NCBI RefSeq assembly: GCF_009870125.1
Contig: NC_046683.1
Span: 13,773,001-13,837,000, forward strand
Direction of reading: 5' to 3'
DNA from: Drosophila pseudoobscura
Taxonomy: Eukaryota > Arthropoda > Insecta > Diptera > Drosophilidae
DNA length: 64,000 bases
Part shown: positions 33,201 through 45,653 of the stretch, piece by piece
Layout of the letters: every line of letters begins with the position of its first letter
Position numbering within the stretch: position 1 is the first letter of the stretch
Notes under the pieces: generated by a model
Seen by the model: only the letters and a program-made list of their open reading frames with translations
What the model was told of the DNA's origin: nothing
The model's database searches: none
Program-made: the position numbers and the translations under genes

Positions 33201-36200
33201 GCTCGCTGCGTGCATTTAACCCTTAAGCAGCGGCAAGTTTCCTGTTTTTTTTTTTTTGCAATAGAATTATTACAACTTGCTTCTTGGTTGGTTCTAAGGG
33301 TTGGTTTCAACAGCGTTGCGCCAGCCTGCACACACACACACCGGGTCAAGAGCGTATAGGGTGGGTGGGGGTTATACGAGCACGAACGAACGAGCGGTTG
33401 CTCATTTTTCGCTGAAAACACAATTTTCGGCACTTTTCCTTCCTTTCATTAAGGGGTGCGCTTTTATATCCTTCCTTCTCTCCCGTATTACATAACTGGG
33501 TTGGGCAGGGATATATAAAACTATGTGTGTGTGTGTGTATCCAGAAGGGGGAGAAAGAGCATTGAATGAAAGAGCCTGGTCAGGACCTGCTCCTGCGCTC
33601 AGTAGCATCGTGTGCCTGGTACGCAGCGGATCTGTTCTTGCAGCGGAAAAGAAACGAAACGGAAAGGAGAGGAGGCAATTGCAATAGCAATAGCAGCAGC
33701 AACAGAATTGAATCAAAAAGAACAGACCACGCTAAAGGCAAAACCAAATCGAGGCACACGGCAAAAAGAAAGAATAACGCAGAAAAAATCAAGGAAAAAG
33801 CACAAGCAAAAATTAGAAAAGTTATTTTCCACAGCGGCGAGGTGTGTGTTTGTGTTTGTTTGTGAGTGCTTTGGCCTCTGAGCAGCAGCGGGTCAGTGTG
33901 TGAGTGAGTGCGTGGGTGACTGGTAGAAGAGAAGTGATAGATAGAACAAGTAAGTGGGCCGCTGGGCGGCGCCAGTGAGCAAAGCTCCTTCAGCTAACCG
34001 TTAACCCCAGAGCTAACCCCAGGACCAGGGCTGAAAAACACGCCTTAAAGCGATTTACATCCCTGGTGGCACTCTAATATGTAGAACTAATAAGTAGACC
34101 TAACTAACCCCGTACTTAAACTGTAGCTGTAGAACGACTAACACAACTTGCAAATGGTTTAATCTTGACATTTAACTACTCTTTCCATACGCCTTCCCCT
34201 GCGTTGGTCCCGCCATCGCCCCATCGTCACATCCAACTCAACTCAACTCAACCCCACCGATTGCCTCTCGCTCAGTGGACTTTATGATGGCCAACACAGG
34301 AGCCGCCGGTGGAGTGGACACACAGGCGCAACTGATGCAGAGTGCGGCCGCTGCTGCGGCCGTGGCAGCCACTAGTGCAGCCACCGCCCCGGTACAGAAT
34401 GCGGCCGCTGTCGCCGCCGCCGCCCAGCTCCAGCAGCAACAACAGGTGCAGCAGGCGATCCTGCAAGTTCAGCAGCAGCAGACACAGCAAGCGGTGGCCG
34501 CGGCCGCCGCCGCCGTCACGCAGCAGCTCCAGCAGCAGCAGCAGGCCGTGGCCCAGCAACAGCAGGCACAGCAGCAGCAGGCGCAGCAAGTGCAACAGCA
34601 AGTCCAGCAGCAGCAGGCGCAGCAGGCGCAAGTGCAGGCAGTGGTGGCGCAGCAGCAAGTGCAGCAGCAGGTCCAGCAAACGGTGGTGCCCCAGCCGCAG
34701 CCTCCGCCGAACACCAACGGCAATGCCGGAGTGCCGCAGAACGGTAGCAACGGCAGCACGGAGACGCGCACAAACCTGATTGTCAACTACTTGCCGCAGA
34801 CGATGACGGAGGACGAGATCCGCTCGCTTTTCAGCAGCGTGGGCGAAATCGAGTCCGTAAAGCTGATACGTGACAAGTCGCAGGTCTACATCGACCCGCT
34901 GAATCCGCAGGCGCCCAGCAAGGGCCAGAGCCTGGGCTATGGCTTCGTCAACTACGTGCGGCCGCAGGACGCTGAGCAGGCAGTCAACGTGCTGAATGGG
35001 CTCCGTTTGCAAAACAAAACGATTAAGGTCTCCTTTGCCCGGCCCTCTTCGGACGCCATCAAGGGCGCCAATCTGTATGTTTCTGGGCTGCCCAAGACAA
35101 TGACTCAGCAGGAGCTAGAGGCTATCTTCGCCCCCTTTGGTGCGATCATCACGTCGCGTATCCTGCAGAACGCCGGCAACGACACCCAGACGAAGGGTGT
35201 CGGCTTCATACGCTTTGACAAGCGCGAGGAGGCCACTCGGGCCATAATCGCCCTGAACGGCACAACGCCTTCCAGCTGCACGGATCCCATTGTGGTGAAG
35301 TTCTCCAATACGCCCGGCAGCACCAGCAAGATCATACAGCCGCAGTTGCCCGCGTTCCTTAATCCGCAGCTGGTGCGACGCATCGGTGGTGCGATGCACA
35401 CGCCGGTTAACAAGGGGCTGGCACGCTTCTCGCCCATGGCTGGCGACATGTTGGATGTGATGCTGCCTAACGGACTGGGCGCAGCGGCGGCGGCAGCCAC
35501 CACGCTGGCCAGTGGACCGGGCGGCGCCTATCCCATCTTCATCTACAATTTGGCGCCCGAGACCGAGGAGGCGGCCCTGTGGCAGCTATTTGGTCCCTTC
35601 GGGGCAGTGCAATCCGTGAAGATCGTCAAGGATCCCACAACGAATCAGTGCAAGGGCTACGGCTTCGTCTCCATGACGAACTACGATGAGGCGGCAATGG
35701 CCATCCGCGCCCTGAATGGTTACACTATGGGCAATAGGGTGCTTCAGGTCAGCTTTAAGACCAACAAGGCCAAGTAGGAGATGATCCCCGATCCGCGAGG
35801 ATGGGAGGCCCGAAATTACATATAGTCTACACTATATTTCCCACATCCGCAGTTCCCTTACGCCGCCTCCACCCCCCGCCCCCCTCACACACACACAACC
35901 TCACAAACACCACACTCACACCAAGACACATATATAAATATGCATGGTATAACGGTAACTAAGCGCAACAAAGAGTATGTGTAAAACACACACGAAACCA
36001 AAAAAAAAAAAACGAGAAAAGAGAAAGAAAGTGAATGCAAGAGAGCCCTCGTTGAAGGGTAGCAGGAGGTGGAGGACTGACACTGACTCTCTCTCAAGCG
36101 TCGACACAACGAAAGGGGCGGCCCATCCTTGTAAACCTTGTAAATCCTGAACACCCTGCAACCCGTAAAAAAAATCCCCCAAAAAATCCAATCCAAATCC

Positions 36201-39200
36201 CAAAGAATCATCCGCCAAAAAACCGTTGCAATAGCAAAATTCTTCTTGTTTAGCATTTAAGTAATGAATCATAAACTAAAACAAAACGAAACAGCTGAAG
36301 TGAGAGAGAGAGAGAGAGTAATACGAGTAGAAAGGAAAAGAAGGAGTAGAAGAAGGCATAAAGCATAACAAAGAAATCAACAAAACGAAGTAAAGCCCCC
36401 AAAGAAAACTTGAAGAAAATACATTTAATTCTAAAAACAAACTCCAAACTAGCAAAAGGAAACAAAAACAAGCAAACAATTTTAAAAATGTATTAACATT
36501 AAGTAAAACAGCAATGAAATCTTCCAAAACAAAGCAAAAAAAAGCAAAACAAAAAACCAAAACTGGCAACAGGCAAGAAATCTGTTAGTAACACTCTAAA
36601 ATTTTTCTACCATTAGCGAGGAATATCGAGAAGGTACTAATAGAGTTCAGTGTCTAGGCTATATGATTACAATATAGGGCGTGTGTGTGTGTCCAAAGGA
36701 CATCGGTTTGGCTTGAGGCTGCAGGGAGATTCTGGCAAAGTATTTGAAGATTCTATATAGTATATGTATACTCAACATGGAGGCTGCTACAGTATTACAA
36801 GAGAAACAAAAAGCTACATACTTAAGCGATGTGCAACAAAAAGTTCAATACTTCTAAATATACGTATATATATATATATGCATACATATATATATATATA
36901 TATCTAATCGCATGATAGTTATATGTCTACCATATAGATATACACCTACATATACATACATATTTAAATGTGTATAAAAATTTACAAATTTTTTAGTGCT
37001 TTTTTTGTGTGTTTCTTGACATTTAAAGAGGAGATTAGGGAGTAGAGAGATGTGAAAGATGAGAGGTAAGCCAGAACCAGATCAAGCTAAATTTGTGTCC
37101 TTTACACACACACAAGCAAAAACAAACACAAACAAATATACACGAACACACACACACACACACTCACACATTATAGCAGTTAGAACTGTAAAAAAAAACT
37201 GGCTAAAAAAGAAAGAAAGCAAGAAAGAAAAGCAAGAGTAATACAATAATTTATGCGCAAATTTGAAATGTTTTACTAAAGTAAATAATTGTTAGTGAAT
37301 ATTAATACTTAAACTATGTCAAGTGTGTGCATGCATCTATATGGATATATGGATATATGATATATTTGATATATAGATATAGATACGTGCAACCTATATA
37401 TATACATACATACTTTATCTAATGTATAGTTCAAGGAGCAAGTAAGCGTCGAATATTTGCTAAAACCACACAGTTTTTTTAGCGTTTAAACAAAAGACAA
37501 AAGCGTAGCACAAAACATGAAAAACTATAAAAACTAAAAACTAAAAAACAAGTGCAGCCACCACAAAAACAACAACAAACCATTTTTATATGACAAAAGT
37601 TGAAAACAAAGAAAATGAAACGGATAAAATTATGTATGACATAGGTGTAAACAAAAGCATTAGCAAAGCGTTTTCTCTAGCAAAGTAAGTTAAGCGAAAA
37701 GTTAATAGAAGTCAAACGAGATGGGAGATCAGAACCCTACCCCTAGCACTTTCACCCGTACTACCCCAAACCCCCAAAAACTTTTGCGTTGATTTATCAT
37801 CAGTTTTATTCACTTGAGAACTTTTGTTTGCTTCTGTTGATTGTTAAGCGAGAGAGTGGACACACAAGAAGAACACAATTACACACAGATATATTGTAAG
37901 CCATATATGATTTCGATTCTGAATTCTGTATTTCGATTAAGTTTTGTTTGATTTCTTTGTTTGCTTTGTGTAAAAATCGGAAATGGAGGCTCCTGCATAC
38001 GCATACCCCGGACAGATCCATGAACAGAACCGAACCCATATCCTGACCAGAACGGACCTCATCCAAAATCCTACATAAACCAGACCCGGACCAAACCAAA
38101 CCTTAACCCAAACCCAAACCATGCATATTTATAACAATGTTTTGTGTTTTGATCTATATTGATTTCTTTATGAAACTATAGACAAGCCCCCGACCCCGAG
38201 CCCCGCCCCTTCCCCAACCAAAGAGAGTGCGCGAATTTGATTTCTCTCTCCCCGAATAGTGAAAATTATTAACTTAAGTTTTGATCAAAACCAAACCGAA
38301 CCGAACAGAACCGAATCCCTAGCAAGGAGGAGGAGGAGGAGGTGGAGCCAATGAATTCTGCTTATGATTAATCTACCTAGCTCTATAGAATATATATATA
38401 TGTTTACCATATATCCCTAAATATAGTACCTTTTTTTTGTAACTGTAGGCCGAACAAGAAAAGGAATTTTTTTTTGTTTCTTTGTTTGTTTGAACAAAAT
38501 TTGCAACAAGAAATCTAGTCAGAAGAGAATGAAGAGAAGAAGATTATGATGGTGGAAGAGGAGCACCATAAAGTGGATGTAGAGAAGCTTGAAAGAATAT
38601 TTGAGGCAGCAGTAAAAGATAGGAAAGAGAGAGAGAGAGAGAGTTAAATTGAAGATCAAACCAAAAGTACTAAGACAATTTATATCTAAAACTAAGCATA
38701 GCGAAATGATTGATTTATTGATTGAGCCAAGCCCACACTTCCTCGTCCCTCAAAGCGCAGTAGAGAGCAAGCAAAAAAGTAGTGTAATGAGATCAAGTCC
38801 TTACACTCTTCTACTGATTTTTTGCTTGCTTGCTGTTTCTGCCCTGCTATACATTTTTAAACAATCTGCTAGTTTATTTATATAGCACACGACACATAAT
38901 ACAGATATGAATATATGTATAGTATGTATGCCATATAGAGGAAAGTGCAATGCAATTATAAGAAATCCGTTTTAACTGAAGAATAATGTGCGTGATTTTT
39001 TAAAATTTGTATTCGTATTCATATGCCCGTACATATATGTGAATATGTATCTATATATATCTTTGTATATGTGTTTGCTATATATATATATATATATTTG
39101 AATTAACCCATTCTTTACCTTACCTTATCTATATGTATGCTTATTTTTTTGTCATCAATGATTTAATTAATTGTAATTTTTGTGCAATAGATTGCAACTT

Positions 39201-42200
39201 ACGACAACAGCAACACATTTCATGCATCTCAATCTAACAATTACAAATTATAATTTCAGTAAGTGAAAGAGAAACAAAAATGAAGAAGAAAAATAGGGAT
39301 CAGAAAAATCAAAAAAAAAAAAAATAAGAAAAAAGAATGTGAAGGATAGGAAAGGTGGAATCGGACGATCGGCAACGATCGTGCAGTTAAACCCCATTAA
39401 TATTCTATAAAATCATAAAACAACAAGATCAAGTTATACAAGAAATCATTTTTTTTTCTGCGTGTAATTTTTACAAGTGTAAGCCAATTTTCTATGTACA
39501 TTATGTCTGTTCAAATGGATATGCATATTATTTATATTTATACCTCTCATACTTTTTTCTTTACGTATTTTAAGTGAGCGAACAAACAACCGACGAGAAA
39601 GAACCGACGGAAACAAGAGCGGAAAACAGAACAAACTTATTTATTGTATTTTTTATGAATTATGTAATTTAATGTAATGCAATTTGAGTTCGATATTCCT
39701 TTGATTTTCGACCAAAGCGAAGAGGAACCTGATGAAGGATATAGGCTAATTCTACACACAAACACACACTTGGACACATACACACACACCCACACACGAA
39801 CCCAAAAATGCAGCGGGAGAGAGAATATGGTGAAAGATGGAGGAGAAAGCGAGACCGCTATGTGGCACAACCAGATGCAACTCTGGACCAATGTTTCAAT
39901 TCACTCGTTCCTCCAGATATCTTTTTCCCTCTCCCTCTTTTGGCCCTTCTATAAAATTTATATTTTGTTTAATTTTTAATTTTAATTTTGTATTTTATAA
40001 TTTTATGTTTTCTTGATCCAAATTCAAATTTTAACATTGTTTCAAGCTGGATTTCGATTTGTAAAAGAACAAGTAGTACTTTTAGAAATGTACCTATACG
40101 CGATGTACGATCCATATGAATCGGAACTAGCATCAAATCGAATGACAATTACAATTACAATTATGATTATGTTATGATTTAGTTTGATTTTATTTTTCAG
40201 TTTCATTTTTATGTATTTTATGGTTTTTGATTTAACTTAAAGCAAACTCTAATTGTGGAACCGTGCTCGACTATGATTATATCCATTATATTTACGTTTA
40301 CACTTATGATTTCATTTGATTTCCGCACCGAACACGTAACAAGAGCAAAAAGCCAAAACGAAAAAATTTTCAATAAATGAAACACTTGATGAAAATTTTC
40401 GCATACTTATTTTTATTTATATATATTTTAATATTTAAATATTTATTTATTTATCGTTTATTTCTGTTGTATCATTTTCGTTGCCTTTCTTTTCTGAAAA
40501 TTCTTTTTTCATTTGTTTTTTTCCGAAACTACCGAGATTTTATCATAAAATGCGAGTGGACTGTACCCTGAACACTGGACTTGAACCTGGACCACAACAT
40601 AAAGGGCGTGCTATCAGTCCTTATATACGCTCTTTCTCTCTTTCTTTCCACCTATATTTGTCTCTCTTTTTACACACACACACCAACAAACTGACACAGA
40701 GCTAGTCAAGCTGAGAAGCCATCGGAACCCATTGATCTCAGACAAAGACATTCCCCCAGTACTAGTCCTAGGCCTAGTTTTAGCATAATCCCCCGACTAG
40801 CACGCGACACTCTCTCTAAGGCAGGAACTCCCAAAGAACCCAACCTCAAATGCATTCCAATTAAAACGATTTCCGGATGTTTTGTTCTTTCGGTTTAGAA
40901 GATGCGATATTATTTGTGTGCAAAACGGGGGTATACTCGTACTTATAATTTTGTGTAATGCCATTATGCTTAACGAATCTCGATTCTTATTCTTAGTTTA
41001 GTTTAGTTTAGTTTAGTGGCACTGCGACTGAGCCGAGTCATGCCAGAGCCAGAGCCAGAGAGCAGAGATTGAACGCCTGCGGCGGAAGTACAGTTGCGCC
41101 TCGCTCGGACTATGATGTAATTGATTGTATGATTTTTAAGTCTGTATCTTTGTATCTTTGCTTAATTGTGTCTGTACCTTTTTGTAATTTTTTTAAACAA
41201 TTGAAAACCTGATTTGTTTCACATCTAGATCGAAGTTTATCTATCATTTTCGAAGGGCCTTACCGCCGGGCTATACCGATGCCGATAACGATAGCGATAC
41301 GATTACACAAATGATACCGTTAATAATCATAACAGCAACAAAAAATGAAATATATATAAATATATATATATATAAAGATTATTATGATTACGATGATGAT
41401 GAGGATGAAACTATTTAATTTATTTTATTAACATATTTATATCGATTAATTAATAATATTTATCACACATTTCAAATGATATTTCAAAATGGAAACAATA
41501 CAAAACCAAACCAAACAACAACCAAAAAAATAACAAAACCAAAAAATGAATACAAGCAAAAGAGAAAAGAAGATATTAATATTATAAATGTATTTCAAAA
41601 TATATAATTATGAGTTTTTCTTGCTTTTTGCATATATATATCTCTCTATATAGTACTTATATATCAGAACACACCAAAATTTTCATTTTGATCGATTCTA
41701 TTTTCAATTTTGTTCTTTGATTGAGGTTTCACTTGGAGTTTCGTTCCCCCTTCAAATATGGTTTTTTTTCCAGGCTCTATTTTTTTTTCTTTATTTCGGT
41801 TCCTATACTTTTTCCATTTCCGTTGAAACTCTGTTTCTATGTGTTCTTATATGTTCTCCTTTCAATCTCTTTTCTCTTGAAAAGTTTGATCTCGGTTTCT
41901 ACTATACTTTTTTCACTTTTGCGCATTTATTCTGAGCTAATCAAATCGTATTGGTATCTGCTTGGTTCTTTTTTTTTTAATTGCTCTTCAATTTTGACTT
42001 CTAGCTCTGTTAAATTTCGTTTCTTTTGTCCGTTTCTAAATGGATTTATTTTTCTGTTCAAGTTCCATTCAATTGTAGACTCTTATTTTCTTTTTCAGTT
42101 CCATTTCGATTTCCGTTTCGATTCCATTGCGTTCCCATTTTTCCGTTCATTAGCTCTGGTCTGTTCTGGTCCCATCTTTGTCCTTGCCTTTCTGTTCGTT

Positions 42201-45200
42201 GGTATTCGTTTCTCAAACACATAAATATATTTTTTGCGGTGCATCACACATTGACACACAGACACATACACACACACACACACCCACACGGACACTATCT
42301 CTCTCTCTCTTCCCAAAATTGTTTTCAGTTTTTGGTTGTGTGCTAAAAAGTTGACCCTCGCCCTTATGCTCTTATGATTTCGCTCAGTGTAATTTGAACG
42401 TACGCTTCTTGGTCCCACTGTACCTATGAGCCGGAAGCTAAATATCGCAATATATGACAATGGCTTAGAAGGAGGAGAATCCGATCTGATTTTGACATTT
42501 GAGTTGTTGATTTCGTACCCGTACTACTTTCCCCATCCGCGCCAGTATCTCTCCCAGGGTATCGATTCGTGTTCGTAGCTGATTTTCGTTTTCAGATATT
42601 TTCAGTTCGTTGTTTCTTGTTGCCGTTGTTATTGTTGTATTGTTGTACCTCACATACTTTTATTGTTTCGTCTGATTTTTCGGTAAGTAATTTCGAGAGA
42701 CAAAAAAATCGGAGGAAGAACAGACAGACACGATGCAGAAGATGGGGCAGAGAGCCACCCACCCACCACCTCATAGAACCATTCAATCGAACAAAAACTG
42801 ATCCGAGCAGAACTCTGCTGTGTACAATTTTTGGCACACGTTTTTCCCCCCAAATGAACATTTTGTCGGCATTCAAAAGAACGTAACTGATGATTTCACT
42901 CAATGGTTTCAATTCTCCTTTTATTAATCTATTTGTAGCCCAATAGCTGAAACACAAGAAATACCAGCAGCAAAAAAGACAAAAAATATATATATATATT
43001 TTTATAAAGCATTTTCTAATTTGTTTCTTTCTCTTGATTTATTTTCAGGCGTGTGTTCTTGTTGTTCGTTCGATTTTCAATTGAATTTATGCAAAAAAAA
43101 AAAAAAAACAAAAAGAAAAGAAAAAAAAAAAACAAAAAAAAGAAACACTTGACACATTTCTTCTTCGATTAAATTAGTTAATTGGTTAATTGATTAAAAC
43201 CGATAATGATTGTGTAATTCTATTGATTCATTGATACTTTAATCTTTAATATTGATTGTAATTATTTAATGCATAAACCACCGAATATCCCATACTCCAT
43301 CCCGCTCCCACTTCCCCATCGATTGATGTATGTACATATGATGTACATAGAGACATACCCTACATACATAGTGCATAGAGCACACCCACACCCATGCACA
43401 CACACACACACACACACATAGATACACATTACATTACGTACTTATTGTAACTTCAGATGAAAAACAACCCGAATCACAGATACTTTTCCATTTCCAAGAG
43501 AGCTTTTTCTAGTTTCTAGATTTGATTTTGATCAAGCAATGCACCATCCACATCACAATTCACTAACTACCACCCACACCCACACCCGATCCACAATCCT
43601 GACCTCGAACCACTAGAAGAAAAGACTAACCCTAAAAGAGGGTAGCTAAGTATTTGTTTTGGTTTTTCTGAGAGATCTGTGTGATGTGTCGTCATGTACA
43701 TATATAAGTCTGATTTTCGATTTCGATTTTCGTTTCTCCTCCGCATTGTCCGCTCGTTGTGATGTGGATCTGTGATCTGTTCTTAAGTTGCCTCTTTCTT
43801 TACCTGTACTATAAGAATACCAACATGCCATGCCTATATTTCCCCGATTCAGTTTGATTTCCAATTTAAGAAGTTATCTCCTCAAAAGAAAATGGTAAAA
43901 AACGCGGAAGAAGGCGATCATTTTAACATTTGACTTTGAGTTTTCGGTGTTTTTCAATCGGTTTGATTTGTTTTTTTTTTTGAGTAGCATCTCCATCACC
44001 CACCCGAAACCCAATCCATGCAGCACAGCCCCTCCGACACCATCCCGTTGAGGTCATGTATGTGTATTAGCCTTAAATGTACTCCGATAGTCGTTTGAAC
44101 CTAGCTTAGAGCTCCACATACAAGCATATGTACTATATAGAACAGAGATCGAAGCGCAGCCGAATCGATCTTAGAGCTCGAATTACTTTTTGTTTGATTT
44201 CAGGGGAATCCCTAAGCCCCACACGATTTGTTTGACTTTGGGTGATCTCGGATCCAATTTCGGATTTCGTTCTATATTCGTTTCTGTTACTTGTTTTTCG
44301 TTGTTCGTTGTTTCGATTTAGATAGAATTGAAATTGCCCACAATTTTCCAAGCTCGGAAGCAAAACGACTAAACTGCCAAACAAAAAGCAATATTTAATT
44401 ATAAAGCACTTTATGAATAAGACGATGAAAGGTTGATAGCAACTATACCAAAGACTGAGGCAAACGCAGATCAAAAAACATAAGAAAAACTAAAAATAAC
44501 TAGACAAAAAAAAACGAAGAAAAAAAAACAAATCAAAATCCAAAGAATCGAAAACAAAAAATCAAAGCAAAAACGAGAGAGTGAAAGAAAATCAAAAAGT
44601 TAAATCTAAAACCAAATATTTCTAGACCGTTAAGCCAACTGTGATAAGGCGCGATTGCCGCCGACCCCCCGCCAATGCCCCACCCTTCCCACCACCCCTA
44701 ACCCCAAAAACAGAGAGAGACCCAACTGAAAGGCAATCTTAAACATAGCCAAACCATAGCCGTAAGCCCTCATCTGTTTAGACGTAAGAGATCCAATAAA
44801 TAAATCAATGCCACACTCAGAGAGAAGGTGGAGATCATAGATGGAGAGATGAGATGTGGCACTCACCAGTTGGGAGCGATCTCGTCGAGGCACGCATGCT
44901 GCCAGGTGGTGCGGAGCTGCTCCAGCAGAAACGAGACGGGCATCCCATGTATGTTGCCCGACTGCGAGGTGCTGTGCAGATTGATATCCGCATGCGCGTC
45001 GATCCACACCAGAGACAGATTCGGTGTATGCTGCAGATGACCGGCCACAGAACCTACAGGTGGGTGGATCAAGGCGGATCAGACCCGGGCCGACCCAGAC
45101 ATTCACAACGAGTACTCACCGAAACCGATGGCATGGTCCCCGCCAATGGCCAGAAACTGGGAGTTCTGCTGCAACATTATCTTCACCTGCTCGATCAGGG

Positions 45201-45653
45201 CCCGGTTGCAGGCCATGAAGTCGGCGTAGTTGCGGATGTGATGGTAGTGGACGCGCTGCTGCTGCAACAGCGTCTCATCCACGGCATACTGCAGGTTTCC
45301 ATAGTCCCGGATCACCAGTCCATCTATTCAATCAACGTCAACGTCAATGCCAAGGCCAATAAAGTTTCAGAATGCAATTCAATTTCAATTTATATGTGGT
45401 TTTTCTTGTGTTTGGGTTTGGGCCTCTACTCACCGTGACTGCTCTGGAGCACTTGACGCAGATTACTCTGACGTAGCAGGTCCGGTGCAAGCTCGACGCC
45501 CTGCTTGCCCTGGCCCTTGGCAAAGGGCACCCCGATGATGCCCAGACTCTGTTCGGCCACAACGGATGCCTTAGCCCTGGAGCTGCTGCTGGTGGTGGTC
45601 TTCGAGCGCGCCAGGCGCACACACCTTGAGGCTAAGTTTCGACTCCCCAACAT
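24215..45653 (-). CDS. arg: Arginase
   Basis: Exons 45653-45434, 45323-45120, 45053-44867, 26036-25937 and 24574-24215 join to 356 aa with every codon phase matching. Arginase hydrolyses arginine to ornithine and urea with a two-Mn2+ centre. The metal ligands are visible: His in GGDHAIGF, Asp/His/Asp in IDAHADI, and both Asp in [31 protein letters not shown] and VEINPKLG also match. The N-terminus ([18 protein letters not shown]) is Arg-rich without acidic residues, suggesting mitochondrial import as in arginase 2; the ATG at 45653 is the first of the exon's frame. Intron 4 is 18.8 kb and contains elav on the other strand. The protein is close in length to other animal arginases, and no active-site residue is missing. 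Confidence 0.95.
24575..25936 (-). other. Last intron of arg
   Basis: Intron with donor GTGAGT at 25936 and acceptor CTGCAG at 24580-24575. It contains a CA microsatellite at 25621-25656 and a short GA-rich run near 25740. No nested gene is seen. Confidence 0.6.
25621..25656. repeat. CA microsatellite
   Basis: About 17 CA units with single interruptions, inside the last arg intron. Confidence 0.9.
26780..26875. repeat. 48-bp tandem duplication
   Basis: ATATTGTACATA occurs at 26782 and 26830, and TGTATAGTC at 26815 and 26863, giving two diverged 48-bp units. A weak inverted match (TCCAAAG / CTTTGGG) flanks the pair. Confidence 0.65.
30137..30144. promoter_or_regulatory. DRE in the elav upstream region
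   Basis: A perfect TATCGATA about 100 bp before repeat copy D and about 450 bp before the probable elav first exon. Confidence 0.4.
30243..30360 (-). repeat. Dispersed TATACCG/CTAGCTAG repeat, copy D (reverse)
   Basis: Read on the minus strand it starts CTGACCCTCAGAAATATACC and ends CCTTGATTTTGATATTCG then GCTAGCTATT. Three GTATATTT motifs lie inside it. It sits a few hundred bases upstream of the elav 5' exons. Confidence 0.65.
30412..30525 (+). repeat. Imperfect ~63-bp tandem duplication upstream of elav
   Basis: TTTTGGGCGCC at 30418-30428 recurs at 30481-30491, each preceded by GCCGCCT and followed by GGAAGCAA and then AATTTTCCA. The two units differ by small indels. Confidence 0.7.
30600..30743 (+). 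other. elav: Probable elav first (non-coding) exon
   Basis: The sequence is A-rich and CAG-repeat-bearing and ends in a good donor (AAAT then GTAAGA at 30744). It precedes, in the same direction, the strong acceptor at 32509. The transcription start is not determined; the left boundary given is a guess. Confidence 0.4.
31126..31165. repeat. CT/GA run
   Basis: TATC followed by about 11 CT units, then CCCTCTCGCTCCCTC. Such GA/CT runs are potential GAGA-factor sites; this one lies in the putative elav first intron. Confidence 0.6.
32510..32810 (+). other. elav: elav 5' untranslated exon ending in the first base of the start codon
   Basis: A long T-rich tract ends in the acceptor TTCACATCAG at 32500-32509. 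The exon ends AAAACAA at 32810, followed by donor GTGAGT. Joining its last A to the TG at 34276 makes ACAATGG, a good start context. Confidence 0.6.
33512..33519 (+). promoter_or_regulatory. TATA-like box before the alternative elav leader exon
   Basis: TATATAAA, about 320-430 bp before the leader exon ending at 33949. It might mark a second elav promoter; there is no further support. Confidence 0.3.
33835..33949 (+). other. elav: Alternative elav leader exon
   Basis: It ends GAACAA at 33949 with donor GTAAGT, and so supplies the A of ATG just like 32510-32810. Its 5' limit is uncertain: TTATTTTCCACAG at about 33822-33834 may be an acceptor, or the exon may start further up from the TATA-like box. 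Confidence 0.45.
33949..35777 (+). CDS. elav: ELAV neuronal RNA-binding protein
   Basis: The coding sequence is 33949 (A of the ATG) joined to 34276-35777, giving 500 aa; the alternative upstream exon donates the A at 32810 instead. Residues 15-140 are Ala- and Gln-rich. Three RRMs follow: RRM1 about 166-256 (RNP2 LIVNYL, RNP1 GYGFVNYV, with an extra loop [11 protein letters not shown]), RRM2 about 265-345 (LYVSGL, GVGFIRF) and RRM3 about 418-496 ([14 protein letters not shown]), with a hinge between RRM2 and RRM3. ELAV is a nuclear pan-neuronal protein that binds U-rich RNA and controls alternative splicing and 3' end choice. RRMs, hinge and the [14 protein letters not shown] start identify elav rather than fne or Rbp9. 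The whole gene lies in an arg intron. ATGs at codons 4 and 5 could start translation if the leader intron is kept. Confidence 0.97.
35778..44800 (+). other. elav: elav 3' UTR region (extended form possible)
   Basis: Nine kilobases without another gene on the plus strand, AT-rich with many U- and A-rich runs, TA microsatellites (36850-36905, 39080-39100) and a TTTAG pentamer run (40995-41020). AATAAA occurs at 40372-40377 and AATAAATAAA at 44795. Neural elav mRNA is known to carry a very long 3' UTR made through ELAV-dependent readthrough. The AATAAA at 44795 lies only 72 bp from the arg exon edge at 44867. How much of this is transcribed cannot be decided from sequence alone. Confidence 0.5.

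Noticed and set aside
34272-35012. A 246-codon open frame antisense to elav
   Set aside because: It is the complement of the Gln/Ala repeat and the first RRM. Its Leu/His-rich composition is the expected mirror of CAG/GCN codons.
42241-42311. CA/CT runs resembling spaced repeats
   Set aside because: They are microsatellites. No repeat-spacer pattern exists, and CRISPR arrays are not expected in an animal genome.
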